Source of the DNA: Acidobacteriota bacterium
Lineage (GTDB): Bacteria > Acidobacteriota > Terriglobia > Terriglobales > Acidobacteriaceae
Assembly (NCBI GenBank): GCA_021798655.1
Contig: JAJZFE010000265.1
Coordinates: forward strand, 1 to 7,442
Length of the DNA stretch: 7,442 nucleotides
Direction of reading: 5' to 3'
This document shows, one piece after another, positions 1-6,249 of this stretch. The position numbers were made by a program, and so were the translations under genes. The notes under the pieces were generated by a model. That model was given only the letters and a program-made list of their open reading frames with translations. It did no database searches and was not told the DNA's origin. The stretch's first letter is position 1, and every line of letters begins with the position of its first letter.

Positions 1-324
1 CTCCCACAGGGCATTCGCGGGGATCACGAACGATTGGCGGCGCACCAGGTGCGGCGCATTGTGCAACATGCGACCGCGCTCCTTCAGCGCCTCCAGCACC
101 AGTGCAAGATTGCCCTGCTGCAGGTAACGAACCCCGCCATGCACCAGCTTCGTACTGCGGCTGGAGGTGCCCTTGGCAAAGTCGGCCTGCTCCACCAGCA
201 GCGTGCGGTAGCCGCGCGCGGCGGCATCGACAGCGGCGCCCAGTCCCGTCGCGCCGCCACCCAGCACCAGCACGTCCCACGGCGTGGCTTCGTTGGCGCG
301 TTGCAGCGCATCGCGGCGGTTCAT
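1..324 (-). CDS. glpD: Glycerol-3-phosphate dehydrogenase (FAD), N-terminal part
   Basis: Partial gene: 108 codons from the start codon at 324 run off the window edge at position 1. The product oxidises sn-glycerol 3-phosphate to dihydroxyacetone phosphate and passes electrons through FAD to membrane quinones; it works at the inner face of the cytoplasmic membrane. Seen directly: an N-terminal Rossmann dinucleotide-binding stretch, [20 protein letters not shown] (about residues 17-36), an acidic residue ending the second strand (LLVEQADF), and then the family signature [20 protein letters not shown] (about 52-71), which is diagnostic for GlpD. The ATG at 324 overlaps the glpK stop as ATGA and has a GGAGG at 333-329, four bases upstream, so it is probably translationally coupled to glpK. 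The more distal substrate-binding and C-terminal domains cannot be checked. An anaerobic GlpA-type enzyme is possible but less likely. Confidence 0.93.
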   Translation of the reverse strand, partial: MNRRDALQRANEATPWDVLVLGGGATGLGAAVDAAARGYRTLLVEQADFAKGTSSRSTKLVHGGVRYLQQGNLALVLEALKERGRMLHNAPHLVRRQSFVIPANALWE

Positions 325-1814
325 TGCGCCTCCGCCTGGTTCCACTGCCGCGACCGGCTCACCGCCTGCGACCATCGCATCCGTTGCGCGTCGCGTTCGG
401 CGGGCTCGATGGCTGGCGAGAACGCCTCGCCGCGCGTCCACAAGCCTTCCACTTCTGCGACCGACCCCCAGTACCCGCAGCCCAGGCCGGCCAGAAACGC
501 CGCGCCAAGCACGGTAGACTCCGGCGTGCCCGCGCGCACAACCTCCACGCCCAGCAGGTCTGCCTGCATCTGCATCAGCAGTTGATTGGCCGACGCGCCG
601 CCGTCCACGCGCAGCTCCGCGATGGCGATGCCGGAGTCCGCCTGCATCGCCGTCAGGATGTCCGTCACCTGCAGCGCGATGCCCTCCAGCGTGGCGCGGG
701 CGATGTGCGCGCGCGTGGTGCCGCGCGTCAGCCCGATGATGAGCCCGCGCGCATCCGCGTCCCAGTACGGCGCGCCCAGCCCGGAGAGCGCCGGCACAAA
801 GTACACGCCGCCGGAGTCCGGCACCGACGCCGCCAACGGCTCCACCTCCGCCGACGAGCCCAGAATGCCCAGCCCATCGCGCAGCCACTGCACCGCCGCG
901 CCGCCAATGAACACGCTGCCTTCCAGCGCATAGGACACGCGGCCATCCATCTGCCAGGCAATCGTCGTCAGCAGCCGATGGGTCGACGCCACCGGCCGCT
1001 CGCCGGTCTGCATCAGCATGAAGCAGCCCGTGCCGTAGGTGTTCTTCACCATGCCGGGACGCAGGCACATCTGCCCGAAGAGCGCCGCCTGTTGGTCCCC
1101 GGCGATGCCGCAGACCGGCACGCCCGGCAGCAGCGCGCCAATCGTCACACACGCACCGCTCGATGCCACCACCTCCGGCATCATGCTGCGCGGAATCGCA
1201 AACAGCCGCAGCATCTCGTCGTCCCACTGCAGCGTGTGGATGTTGAACAGCAGCGTGCGCGATGCGTTGGTCACATCGGTCACATGGCGCGTGCCGCCGG
1301 TCAGCTTCCACAGCAGCCAGCAGTCGACCGTGCCGAAGCAAAGCTCGCCCGCCTCCGCTCTCTCCCGCGCGCCGGCTACGTTGTCCAGCAGCCAGCGAAT
1401 CTTGCTCGCAGAAAAGTAGGCGTCGAACAGCAGCCCCGTCTTCTCGCGGCACATCTCCTCGTGCCCCTGCGCCTGCAGCTCGTCGCACAGCGGAGCGCTG
1501 CGGCGGTCCTGCCACACCAGCGCATTGAAGATCGGCTGCCCTGTCCTGCGATCCCACACCACGGTCGTCTCGCGCTGGTTGGTGATGCCCACCGCTGCAA
1601 TGTCTGCGGCCGTCAGCCGTTGCTGGTCCATCACATCGCGAATCGCCGCCAGCTGCGACGACCAGATCGTCTCCGGATCCTGCTCCACATAGCCCGGCTG
1701 CGGATAGATCTGCGGCAGCTCACGTTGTGCCACGGCCACAATCTTGCCCTGGTGATTCACCACCACGGCTCTGGAACTGCTCGTGCCCTGATCCAGGGCG
1801 AGTATCACGCTCAT
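321..1814 (-). CDS. glpK: Glycerol kinase (FGGY family)
   Basis: Cytoplasmic enzyme that phosphorylates glycerol with ATP to sn-glycerol 3-phosphate, the substrate of the following glpD. The product is 497 residues, the usual GlpK length. Visible motifs: DQGTSSSR (8-15) for phosphate binding; NQRE (79-82) and Tyr133, matching the glycerol-binding Arg, Glu and Tyr; the FGGY signature 1 region around [12 protein letters not shown] (134-145); [13 protein letters not shown] with the catalytic base Asp240; YGTG (260-263) and DGGASANQ (404-411) for ATP; and [20 protein letters not shown] (335-354), the second FGGY signature. The frame is open up to an ATG at 1889, but homology begins at [11 protein letters not shown], so the start is set at 1814. 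An AGGA at 1834-1831 lies 16 bases upstream, a weak and distant ribosome binding site. The fructose bisphosphate Arg of the E. coli enzyme and the HPr-phosphorylated His of Firmicutes enzymes both appear to be replaced by Gly (see findings). Confidence 0.96.
   Translation of the reverse strand: MSVILALDQGTSSSRAVVVNHQGKIVAVAQRELPQIYPQPGYVEQDPETIWSSQLAAIRDVMDQQRLTAADIAAVGITNQRETTVVWDRRTGQPIFNALVWQDRRSAPLCDELQAQGHEEMCREKTGLLFDAYFSASKIRWLLDNVAGARERAEAGELCFGTVDCWLLWKLTGGTRHVTDVTNASRTLLFNIHTLQWDDEMLRLFAIPRSMMPEVVASSGACVTIGALLPGVPVCGIAGDQQAALFGQMCLRPGMVKNTYGTGCFMLMQTGERPVASTHRLLTTIAWQMDGRVSYALEGSVFIGGAAVQWLRDGLGILGSSAEVEPLAASVPDSGGVYFVPALSGLGAPYWDADARGLIIGLTRGTTRAHIARATLEGIALQVTDILTAMQADSGIAIAELRVDGGASANQLLMQMQADLLGVEVVRAGTPESTVLGAAFLAGLGCGYWGSVAEVEGLWTRGEAFSPAIEPAERDAQRMRWSQAVSRSRQWNQAEAQ
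329..333 (-). promoter_or_regulatory. Ribosome binding site of glpD inside the end of glpK
   Basis: A perfect GGAGG read on the minus strand, four bases before the glpD ATG and inside the last codons of glpK. Together with the ATGA overlap at 324-321 it supports the chosen glpD start and coupled translation of the two glycerol enzymes. Confidence 0.75.
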
Positions 1815-1844
1815 ATCGGTTTCGCGGTCTTCCTGTTGCGCCCA

Positions 1845-1850
1845 ATTGTA
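1845..1850 (-). promoter_or_regulatory. Candidate -10 box of the glpK promoter
   Basis: On the minus strand this reads TACAAT, five of six matches to the sigma-70 -10 consensus and one of the few AT-rich spots in the region. It would give a transcript start near 1838, with a leader of about 24 bases before the glpK ATG. No good -35 box is present at 16-18 bp spacing (the bases there read close to CATGGA), so the promoter may be weak or may need an activator. This is inference from sequence only. Confidence 0.4.
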
Positions 1851-1878
1851 GACTCTTTCGCGCAGTCTCCATGGGAAT

Positions 1879-1896
1879 GATGTAAGCATTTACATC
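1879..1896. promoter_or_regulatory. LacI-family-like operator palindrome
   Basis: The sequence GATGTAAGCATTTACATC has perfect 7-bp arms (GATGTAA / TTACATC) around a 4-bp centre GCAT. The TGTAA-N4-TTACA core is the classic shape of LacI/GalR-family operators, although the centre lacks the usual CG step. It lies between the divergent glpK and GH35 genes. It overlaps the possible -35 box of the GH35 gene and lies about 50 bp upstream of the presumed glpK transcript start, so one regulator could act on both units. The regulator itself is not in the window. Confidence 0.68.
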
Positions 1897-1918
1897 GGTG
1901 CATGTTTTGGTGTCTAGT
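1889..1918 (+). promoter_or_regulatory. Candidate sigma-70 promoter of the GH35-GH2 unit
   Basis: The -35 candidate TTTACA (1889-1894) matches TTGACA at five of six positions. After an 18-bp spacer, TCTAGT (1913-1918) matches TATAAT at four of six. The -35 hexamer is part of the right arm of the operator palindrome, so a bound repressor would block polymerase. The leader before the GTG start would be roughly 65 bases. No transcript data; moderate to low confidence. Confidence 0.4.
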
Positions 1919-1941
1919 GGTAACGCCGTCAAACCGTCATC

Positions 1942-1976
1942 CCGCTCGCCGCTGCGCAGAAGTCCGCAGAGAGCGG
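1942..1976 (+). other. Leader hairpin before the GH35 ribosome binding site
   Basis: Two nested inverted repeats: CCGCTC (1942-1947) pairs with GAGCGG (1971-1976), and CTGCG (1952-1956) pairs with CGCAG (1965-1969) around an 8-base loop. The two stems are separated by an asymmetric internal loop of four bases on one side and one on the other. The structure ends three bases before the GGAG at 1980-1983. It could influence translation initiation or mRNA stability, but short GC-rich stems also occur by chance in DNA of this composition. Confidence 0.35.
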
Positions 1977-1979
1977 CCC

Positions 1980-1983
1980 GGAG
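1980..1983 (+). promoter_or_regulatory. Ribosome binding site deciding the GH35 GTG start
   Basis: GGAG is followed by seven bases and then GTG at 1991. This spacing, together with the signal peptide that begins at that GTG, favours it over the upstream in-frame ATG at 1898. Confidence 0.65.
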
Positions 1984-1990
1984 TCGCACC

Positions 1991-3658
1991 GTGAAACCTA
2001 CCGCCGCCCTCTTCGCCCTGCTCGCACTCACGGCAACGATCCGTGCCCAAAGCGCAGCTCTGCCCGCACCGCTGCCCATCCCCGCGCTCGAACAGAAGGA
2101 CGGCCGCTACGCCTTCACCGTCGAGGGCAAGCCCTTCCTCATGCTCGGCGCGCAGATCAACAACTCCAGCTCGTGGCCCGCGGCGCTCGCCACCGCCTGG
2201 CCCGCACTCGAAGCCATGCACGTCAACACGGTCGAGGCGCCTGTCTACTGGGAGCAGATGGAGCCTACCCCCGGCCACTTCGACTTCTCCACCGTCGACC
2301 TGCTCGTAGACGGTGCGCGGCAACACCATCTGCATCTCGTCCTTCTCTGGTTCGGCACCTGGAAGAACGGCCAGAACCACTACGTCCCTGAGTGGATGAA
2401 GTCCGACCCTGCGAAGTACCCGCGCCAGGTCAGCGCCTACGGCAAGCTGCTCGATGTCATGTCGCCGAACGCGCCCGCGAACCTCGACGCCGACAGCCAC
2501 GCCTTCGCCGCGCTCATGCACCATCTGCGCGAGACCGACAGCTCGCAACGCACCGTCATCATGATGCAGGTGGAGAACGAGTCCGGCGGCATCGGCTCGG
2601 TCCGCGACTACTCCGCCGCTGCGCAGACGCTCTTCGCCGCCAATGTTCCTGCGGCTCTTACGACGGCGCTGCACAGGGCACCCGGCACGTGGCAGCAGGT
2701 CTTCGGCGCGGATGCCGACGAGCGCTTCGCCGCATACTCCACCTCCAGCTACATCAACGCCGTGGCCCGCGCCGGCAAGGCCGAGTACCCGTTGCCCATG
2801 TACTGCAACGTCTGGATCACCTACCCTGTGCATGCGCTGGAGAACCGCGACCACGGCAGCCCTGGGCAGGAGTATCCAAGCGGCGGCCCGCAGCAGCAGA
2901 ACATCGCCGTGTGGAAGGCGGCGGCCCCTGCCATCGATATCCTCGCGCCGGACTTCTACTCCGACGATCCAGCCTTCTACCGCACCGTCGTCGCCGCCTA
3001 TCAGCGGCCGGACAACGCCCTCTTCATCCCGGAGACGGCCCTCAACAAAGACATGCTCGGCCCGGATCTCTTCTACGCGCTGGGCCACGGAGCCATCGGC
3101 TTTTCGCCCTTCGGCGTCGACTACTCCGGCTGGACGCACCTCGAAGACAACAGGATGCCCGTGTGGCTCGCGCAGAACTTCGCGCTCCTTGCGCCCATCG
3201 AGCAGCAGGTTGCGGAGTGGAACTTCGCGGGCAAGCTGCAGACGGCCATTGAGTCCAAGGGCGCAGCGCAGCAGCGGCTGCACTTCGGCAACGTCGACGC
3301 CATCGTCTCCTTCGGCTATCCGCAGCACGATGGCGCCGCGCCGCCGGGCACGCCCGATCTGCAGGGGCGAGCCCTCATCGCGCAGACCGGCCCGCTGGAG
3401 TTCGTCGTCACCGGCTTCGAGGCCAGCGTCCGCTTCGTCCAGGCCGAACAGCCGGAGAACGCTCCGCCGCAACAGCTTGAGATTCTTCGCGCCGACGAAG
3501 GCACGTACGTCAACAACAACTGGCAGACCGCCCGCATCTGGAACGGCGACCAGACCGACCGCGGCCTCAACTTTCGCAGTGCCACACCGCCCATCATCCG
3601 GATCCGCCTCCACGAACTTCCGCTCTACGACAGCTCGTTCAAGACCCCACGCCAATAG
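1991..3658 (+). CDS. Exported beta-galactosidase, GH35 type with DUF5597 C-terminus
   Basis: Predicted retaining exo-glycosidase that removes terminal beta-galactose from oligosaccharides in the periplasm or outside the cell. The product is 555 residues from a GTG start. Residues 1-20 or so form a Sec signal peptide (KPTAALFALLALTATIRAQS, probable cleavage after AQ or nearby). The TIM-barrel domain begins with GKPFLMLGAQINNSSSWP (about 47-64), followed by HVNTVEAPVYWEQMEPTPG and LVLLWFGTWKNG, typical of the GH35/DUF5597 group that includes xyloglucan-active Bgl35A of Cellvibrio. Acid/base Glu197 lies in QVENES, and the probable nucleophile Glu348 lies in LFIPETA. The C-terminal 150 or so residues form a beta-rich domain. 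The in-frame ATG at 1898 would add 31 Arg/Ser-rich residues before the signal peptide and abuts the operator, so it was rejected. The gene is first in a tandem with the GH2 gene. Exact substrate (xyloglucan side chain, arabinogalactan, galactolipid head group) is not decidable here. Confidence 0.88.
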   Translation: MKPTAALFALLALTATIRAQSAALPAPLPIPALEQKDGRYAFTVEGKPFLMLGAQINNSSSWPAALATAWPALEAMHVNTVEAPVYWEQMEPTPGHFDFSTVDLLVDGARQHHLHLVLLWFGTWKNGQNHYVPEWMKSDPAKYPRQVSAYGKLLDVMSPNAPANLDADSHAFAALMHHLRETDSSQRTVIMMQVENESGGIGSVRDYSAAAQTLFAANVPAALTTALHRAPGTWQQVFGADADERFAAYSTSSYINAVARAGKAEYPLPMYCNVWITYPVHALENRDHGSPGQEYPSGGPQQQNIAVWKAAAPAIDILAPDFYSDDPAFYRTVVAAYQRPDNALFIPETALNKDMLGPDLFYALGHGAIGFSPFGVDYSGWTHLEDNRMPVWLAQNFALLAPIEQQVAEWNFAGKLQTAIESKGAAQQRLHFGNVDAIVSFGYPQHDGAAPPGTPDLQGRALIAQTGPLEFVVTGFEASVRFVQAEQPENAPPQQLEILRADEGTYVNNNWQTARIWNGDQTDRGLNFRSATPPIIRIRLHELPLYDSSFKTPRQ

Positions 3659-3689
3659 CCGAATCGAAGCAGCCTCACCCACCGCCAGT

Positions 3690-3694
3690 AGGAG
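3690..3694 (+). promoter_or_regulatory. Ribosome binding site of the GH2 gene
   Basis: AGGAG lies ten bases before the ATG at 3705, inside the 46-bp gap after the GH35 stop. The frame is open far upstream (from 2643) only as a shadow of the GH35 gene; this site and the Tat signal that follows fix the real start. Confidence 0.65.
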
Positions 3695-3704
3695 CCCACA
3701 CCTC

Positions 3705-6107
3705 ATGCAACGTCGCGAGTTCATCAAGTTCACGGGCAGCGCCCTCGCCGCCACCGCTCTGCCTTCCGCCGTCGCCTTCGCTGCGGACGCACCCTCCAAG
3801 GGCCGCCGCGTCCTCTCCCTCAATCGCAACTGGCGCTACCGCCCGGAGAAGGTCGATGGCGCGCACCTCGCCGACTTCAACGACGCAGCCTTCGCCACCG
3901 TCGTCATCCCGCACACCAACGTCAGCCTGCCCTGGCACAGCTTCGACGACAAGGACTACGAGTTCATCTCCACCTATCGCCGTCGCTTCCGCTGCCCGCA
4001 GTTCGTCAAAGGCGAGCGTGTCTTCGTCGACTTCGAAGGCGCGATGACGGCCTCCACCGTCTGGATCAACGGTGTGCCGCTCGGCGAGTACAAGGGTGGC
4101 TTCACGCCCTTCTCCTTCGACCTTACCGACCACCTCCGTCCCAACGCGGAGAACGTTCTCGTCGTGCAACTCGACTCCACCGAGCGTCCCGACATTCCGC
4201 CCTTTGGCTATGAGGTCGACTACATGACCTTCGGCGGCATCTATCGCGAGGTCTCCCTCCGCGTCGTTGCGCCCACGTACATCGACAACATCTTCGCGCG
4301 GCCCAAGGATGCTCTCACCGCGCCCGCGCTCGATGTCGATGTCTTCCTCGCAGGCGCTTCGGCCGATCACCTCACCATCGAGGTCGAGCTGCGCGACGGC
4401 GACCGCGTCATCGGGAAGGGAAGCAGCACCGGCGCACTCACGGACGGCGCCGACCCCAACGCGGCGATGGACCCCGCCACCGCGGCGCCCGCCTACGCCA
4501 GCACCGAGACCACGCAGGACCCCGCGAAACACACCATCACGCTCACCGGCCTCACCGGCATCGAACTGTGGGACATCCATCATCCCCGGCTCTACACCGT
4601 GCACGTGCGGCTGCTTGCCGACGGCCACATTCTCGACGCCGACACGCGGCGCATCGGCTTCCGCGAGGCCACCTTCACCGATCACGGCTTCGAGCTGAAC
4701 GGTAAGATCGTCAAGCTGCGCGGGCTCGACCGCCACCAGACGTTCCCGTTCGTCGGCCAGGCGATGCCCGCGCGCGTGCAGCGTCGCGACGCGGACATCC
4801 TGCGCTACAACCTGCACTGCAACATCGTGCGCACGTCCCACTACCCGCAGTCTCGCCACTTTCTCGATCGCTGCGATGAGATCGGCCTCCTCGTGCTCGA
4901 AGAGATTCCCGGCTGGCAGCACATCGGTCCCGAGCCGTGGAAGCAGATCGCCATCGACAACGTCGGCCGCATGGTGCGCCGCGACTGGAACCATCCGTCC
5001 ATCATCCTCTGGGGCGTCCGCATCAACGAGTCGCAGGATGACCACAGCTTCTACATCCGCACCAACGCGCTCGCGCACGCCCTCGATACCTCGCGCCAGA
5101 CCGGCGGCATCCGCTACCTCTACGACACCGAGCTGCTCGAAGACGTCATGACGATGAACGACTTCGGCTTCCCCTTGCGCAAGCCCAACCATCCGCGCTA
5201 CCTGAACACCGAGTTCGTCGGCCACACCTTCCCCACCAAGACCACCGACGACGACGAGCGCCAGCGCGAGCACACGCTGCGTCACGCGCGCATCCACAAC
5301 CAGCTCGCCAGCGACCCGCAGTACGCCGGCGGCATCGGCTGGTGCGCGTTCGATTACAACACCCACTCCAACTTCGGTGCCGGCGACCGCATCTGCTACC
5401 ACGGCGTCACAGACATCTTCCGCGAGAGCAAGCCCGCCGGCGGTTTCTACAAGAGCCAGTGCGACCCGGACGAAGAGGTCGTCATTGAGCCGGCGTTCCA
5501 CTGGGCCAACAGCGATGAGTCGGTCGGCTTCTCGAAGATGGTCATCTGCTCCAACTGCGAGCAGTTGAAGCTCTCGATGCGCGAGGCCAGCCTGCCGAGC
5601 AATCCGTGGGTGCCGGTCGCCACCGTAGACCCCGACCGGCAGGAGTTTGGGAACCTCAAGTACCCGCCGTTCGTCATCGAAAAAAGCAAGCTCGACATGA
5701 AGCCGATGAAGCTCCACTGGGGCGACCTGCGCATCGACGGGCTCATCGGAGGCAAGGTCGTCGCCTCGAAGACGCTCTCCGGCAGCGGCGTCGATCGCAA
5801 GTTCGTGTTGCTGCCCGACGATACCGCTCTGGTCGCCGACGGTGCCGACTCCACGCGTGTAGTGTTGCGCGTCACCGACGAGTTTGGCGCCACGCGCACC
5901 TACGCCAACGACCCCATCGTCTTCACGCTCGATGGCCCAGCGGAGTTGATTGGCGACAACCCTTTCGCACTCATCGGCGGCACCGGAGCCGTCTGGATTC
6001 GCGCCAGGCAGTCACCAGGCGTCGTCACGCTGACCGCGAAGCACCCGCGGCTCGGCACGCAGACCGCCTCGTTCAAGCTGACCAGTGCGCCACCGGAGGC
6101 CCTCTAG
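3705..6107 (+). CDS. Tat-exported GH2 glycoside hydrolase, probable beta-galactosidase
   Basis: An 800-residue GH2 enzyme that likely hydrolyses beta-galactosides (or another beta-linked sugar) outside the cytoplasm. It starts with a twin-arginine signal, QRREFIKFTGSALAATALPS, ending at about AFA (25-26). Domains in order: jelly-roll sugar-binding domain (about 40-190, with YRRRF, VWINGVPLGEYKGG and TFGGIYREV); immunoglobulin-like domain (about 190-320) interrupted by an Ala/Thr/Pro-rich insert (about 243-276); TIM barrel (about 325-585) with LRGLDRHQ, NIVRTSHYP and WNHPSIILWGVRINES, where Glu442 is the acid/base, then YLNTEFVGH with nucleophile Glu503; a DUF4982-like domain (about 590-690, VVIEPAFHW...VICSNCEQLKL); and a last Ig-like domain (about 705-795). 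The GUS-type NxK motif was not seen, which argues weakly against beta-glucuronidase. It follows the GH35 gene by 46 bp on the same strand, so the two probably share a transcript. Confidence 0.88.
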   Translation: MQRREFIKFTGSALAATALPSAVAFAADAPSKGRRVLSLNRNWRYRPEKVDGAHLADFNDAAFATVVIPHTNVSLPWHSFDDKDYEFISTYRRRFRCPQFVKGERVFVDFEGAMTASTVWINGVPLGEYKGGFTPFSFDLTDHLRPNAENVLVVQLDSTERPDIPPFGYEVDYMTFGGIYREVSLRVVAPTYIDNIFARPKDALTAPALDVDVFLAGASADHLTIEVELRDGDRVIGKGSSTGALTDGADPNAAMDPATAAPAYASTETTQDPAKHTITLTGLTGIELWDIHHPRLYTVHVRLLADGHILDADTRRIGFREATFTDHGFELNGKIVKLRGLDRHQTFPFVGQAMPARVQRRDADILRYNLHCNIVRTSHYPQSRHFLDRCDEIGLLVLEEIPGWQHIGPEPWKQIAIDNVGRMVRRDWNHPSIILWGVRINESQDDHSFYIRTNALAHALDTSRQTGGIRYLYDTELLEDVMTMNDFGFPLRKPNHPRYLNTEFVGHTFPTKTTDDDERQREHTLRHARIHNQLASDPQYAGGIGWCAFDYNTHSNFGAGDRICYHGVTDIFRESKPAGGFYKSQCDPDEEVVIEPAFHWANSDESVGFSKMVICSNCEQLKLSMREASLPSNPWVPVATVDPDRQEFGNLKYPPFVIEKSKLDMKPMKLHWGDLRIDGLIGGKVVASKTLSGSGVDRKFVLLPDDTALVADGADSTRVVLRVTDEFGATRTYANDPIVFTLDGPAELIGDNPFALIGGTGAVWIRARQSPGVVTLTAKHPRLGTQTASFKLTSAPPEAL

Positions 6108-6112
6108 AGCCC

Positions 6113-6211
6113 TTCCCTCTCAGGTGTAGTCGCCAGCAATCTTCATGATTTGTCATTCCGCAGCGAAGCGGAGGAATCTGCATCCTGCGCGGCGACGATA
6201 CCTGATGGGAA
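6113..6211. repeat. Large imperfect inverted repeat filling the convergent gap
   Basis: The left arm TCAGGTGTAGTCGCC (6120-6134) matches the reverse complement of the right arm GGCGACGATACCTGA (6191-6205) at 13 of 15 positions. After a small bulge the pairing resumes outward as TTCCC-type bases (6113-6117) with GGGAA (6207-6211). The arms enclose 56 bases that hold a second palindrome. The whole gap between the convergent GH2 and GH36 stops (6108-6249) has no gene. The element could serve as a two-way transcription end, although no T tract follows either arm, or it could be a small palindromic repeat of REP/MITE type. Only one copy is in this window. Confidence 0.6.
6149..6182. repeat. GTCATTCC...GGAATC intergenic palindrome
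   Basis: The inner element contains ATTCC (6155-6159) pairing with GGAAT (6173-6177), or alternatively TCCGC (6157-6161) pairing with GCGGA (6168-6172) around the loop AGCGAA. I recall elements of the general form GTCATTCCG-AGCGAAGCG-AGGAATC being scattered between genes in Acidobacteriota and some other phyla. That recollection was not checked. The two alternative pairings are directly visible in the sequence. Confidence 0.55.
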
Positions 6212-6249
6212 AGCGCTATAACGACCGCCTCGTTGCATTGGGGCCCAGG

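Noticed and set aside
102..1880. A 592-codon open frame on the plus strand opposite glpK
   Set aside because: Arg/His/Ala-rich translation with no recognisable domain; it is the expected antisense shadow of a GC-rich coding gene that shows all glycerol kinase motifs.
1815..1889. N-terminal extension of glpK from the ATG at 1889
   Set aside because: The added 25 residues have no counterpart in glycerol kinases, would begin inside the operator palindrome and would cover the -10 candidate; homology starts at 1814.
1932..1955. Possible second, degraded copy of the GTCATTCC palindrome (GTCATCCCGC near 1936)
   Set aside because: Only the first ten bases resemble the 6149-6182 element; the rest diverges and the right arm GGAATC is absent.
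1898..1990. Upstream ATG start for the GH35 gene
   Set aside because: It would place 31 Arg/Ser-rich residues before the signal peptide and has no ribosome binding site; the GTG at 1991 has GGAG at correct spacing.
2643..3704. Upstream open extension of the GH2 frame into the GH35 gene, suggesting a giant fused protein
   Set aside because: The extension translates to Arg/Ser/Pro-rich sequence without domains, while the Tat signal and AGGAG at 3690 mark a normal start at 3705.
1937..3829. A 630-codon open frame on the minus strand opposite the GH35 gene
   Set aside because: Composition is typical of antisense frames in GC-rich DNA (Arg, Val, Gly, Ala, Asp rich) and the opposite strand carries a clear glycosidase with catalytic motifs.
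3675..5717. A 680-codon open frame on the minus strand opposite the GH2 gene
   Set aside because: No domain recognised; Val/Ala/Glu/Asp-rich shadow of the GH2 gene. Long antisense frames are common when third positions are mostly G or C.
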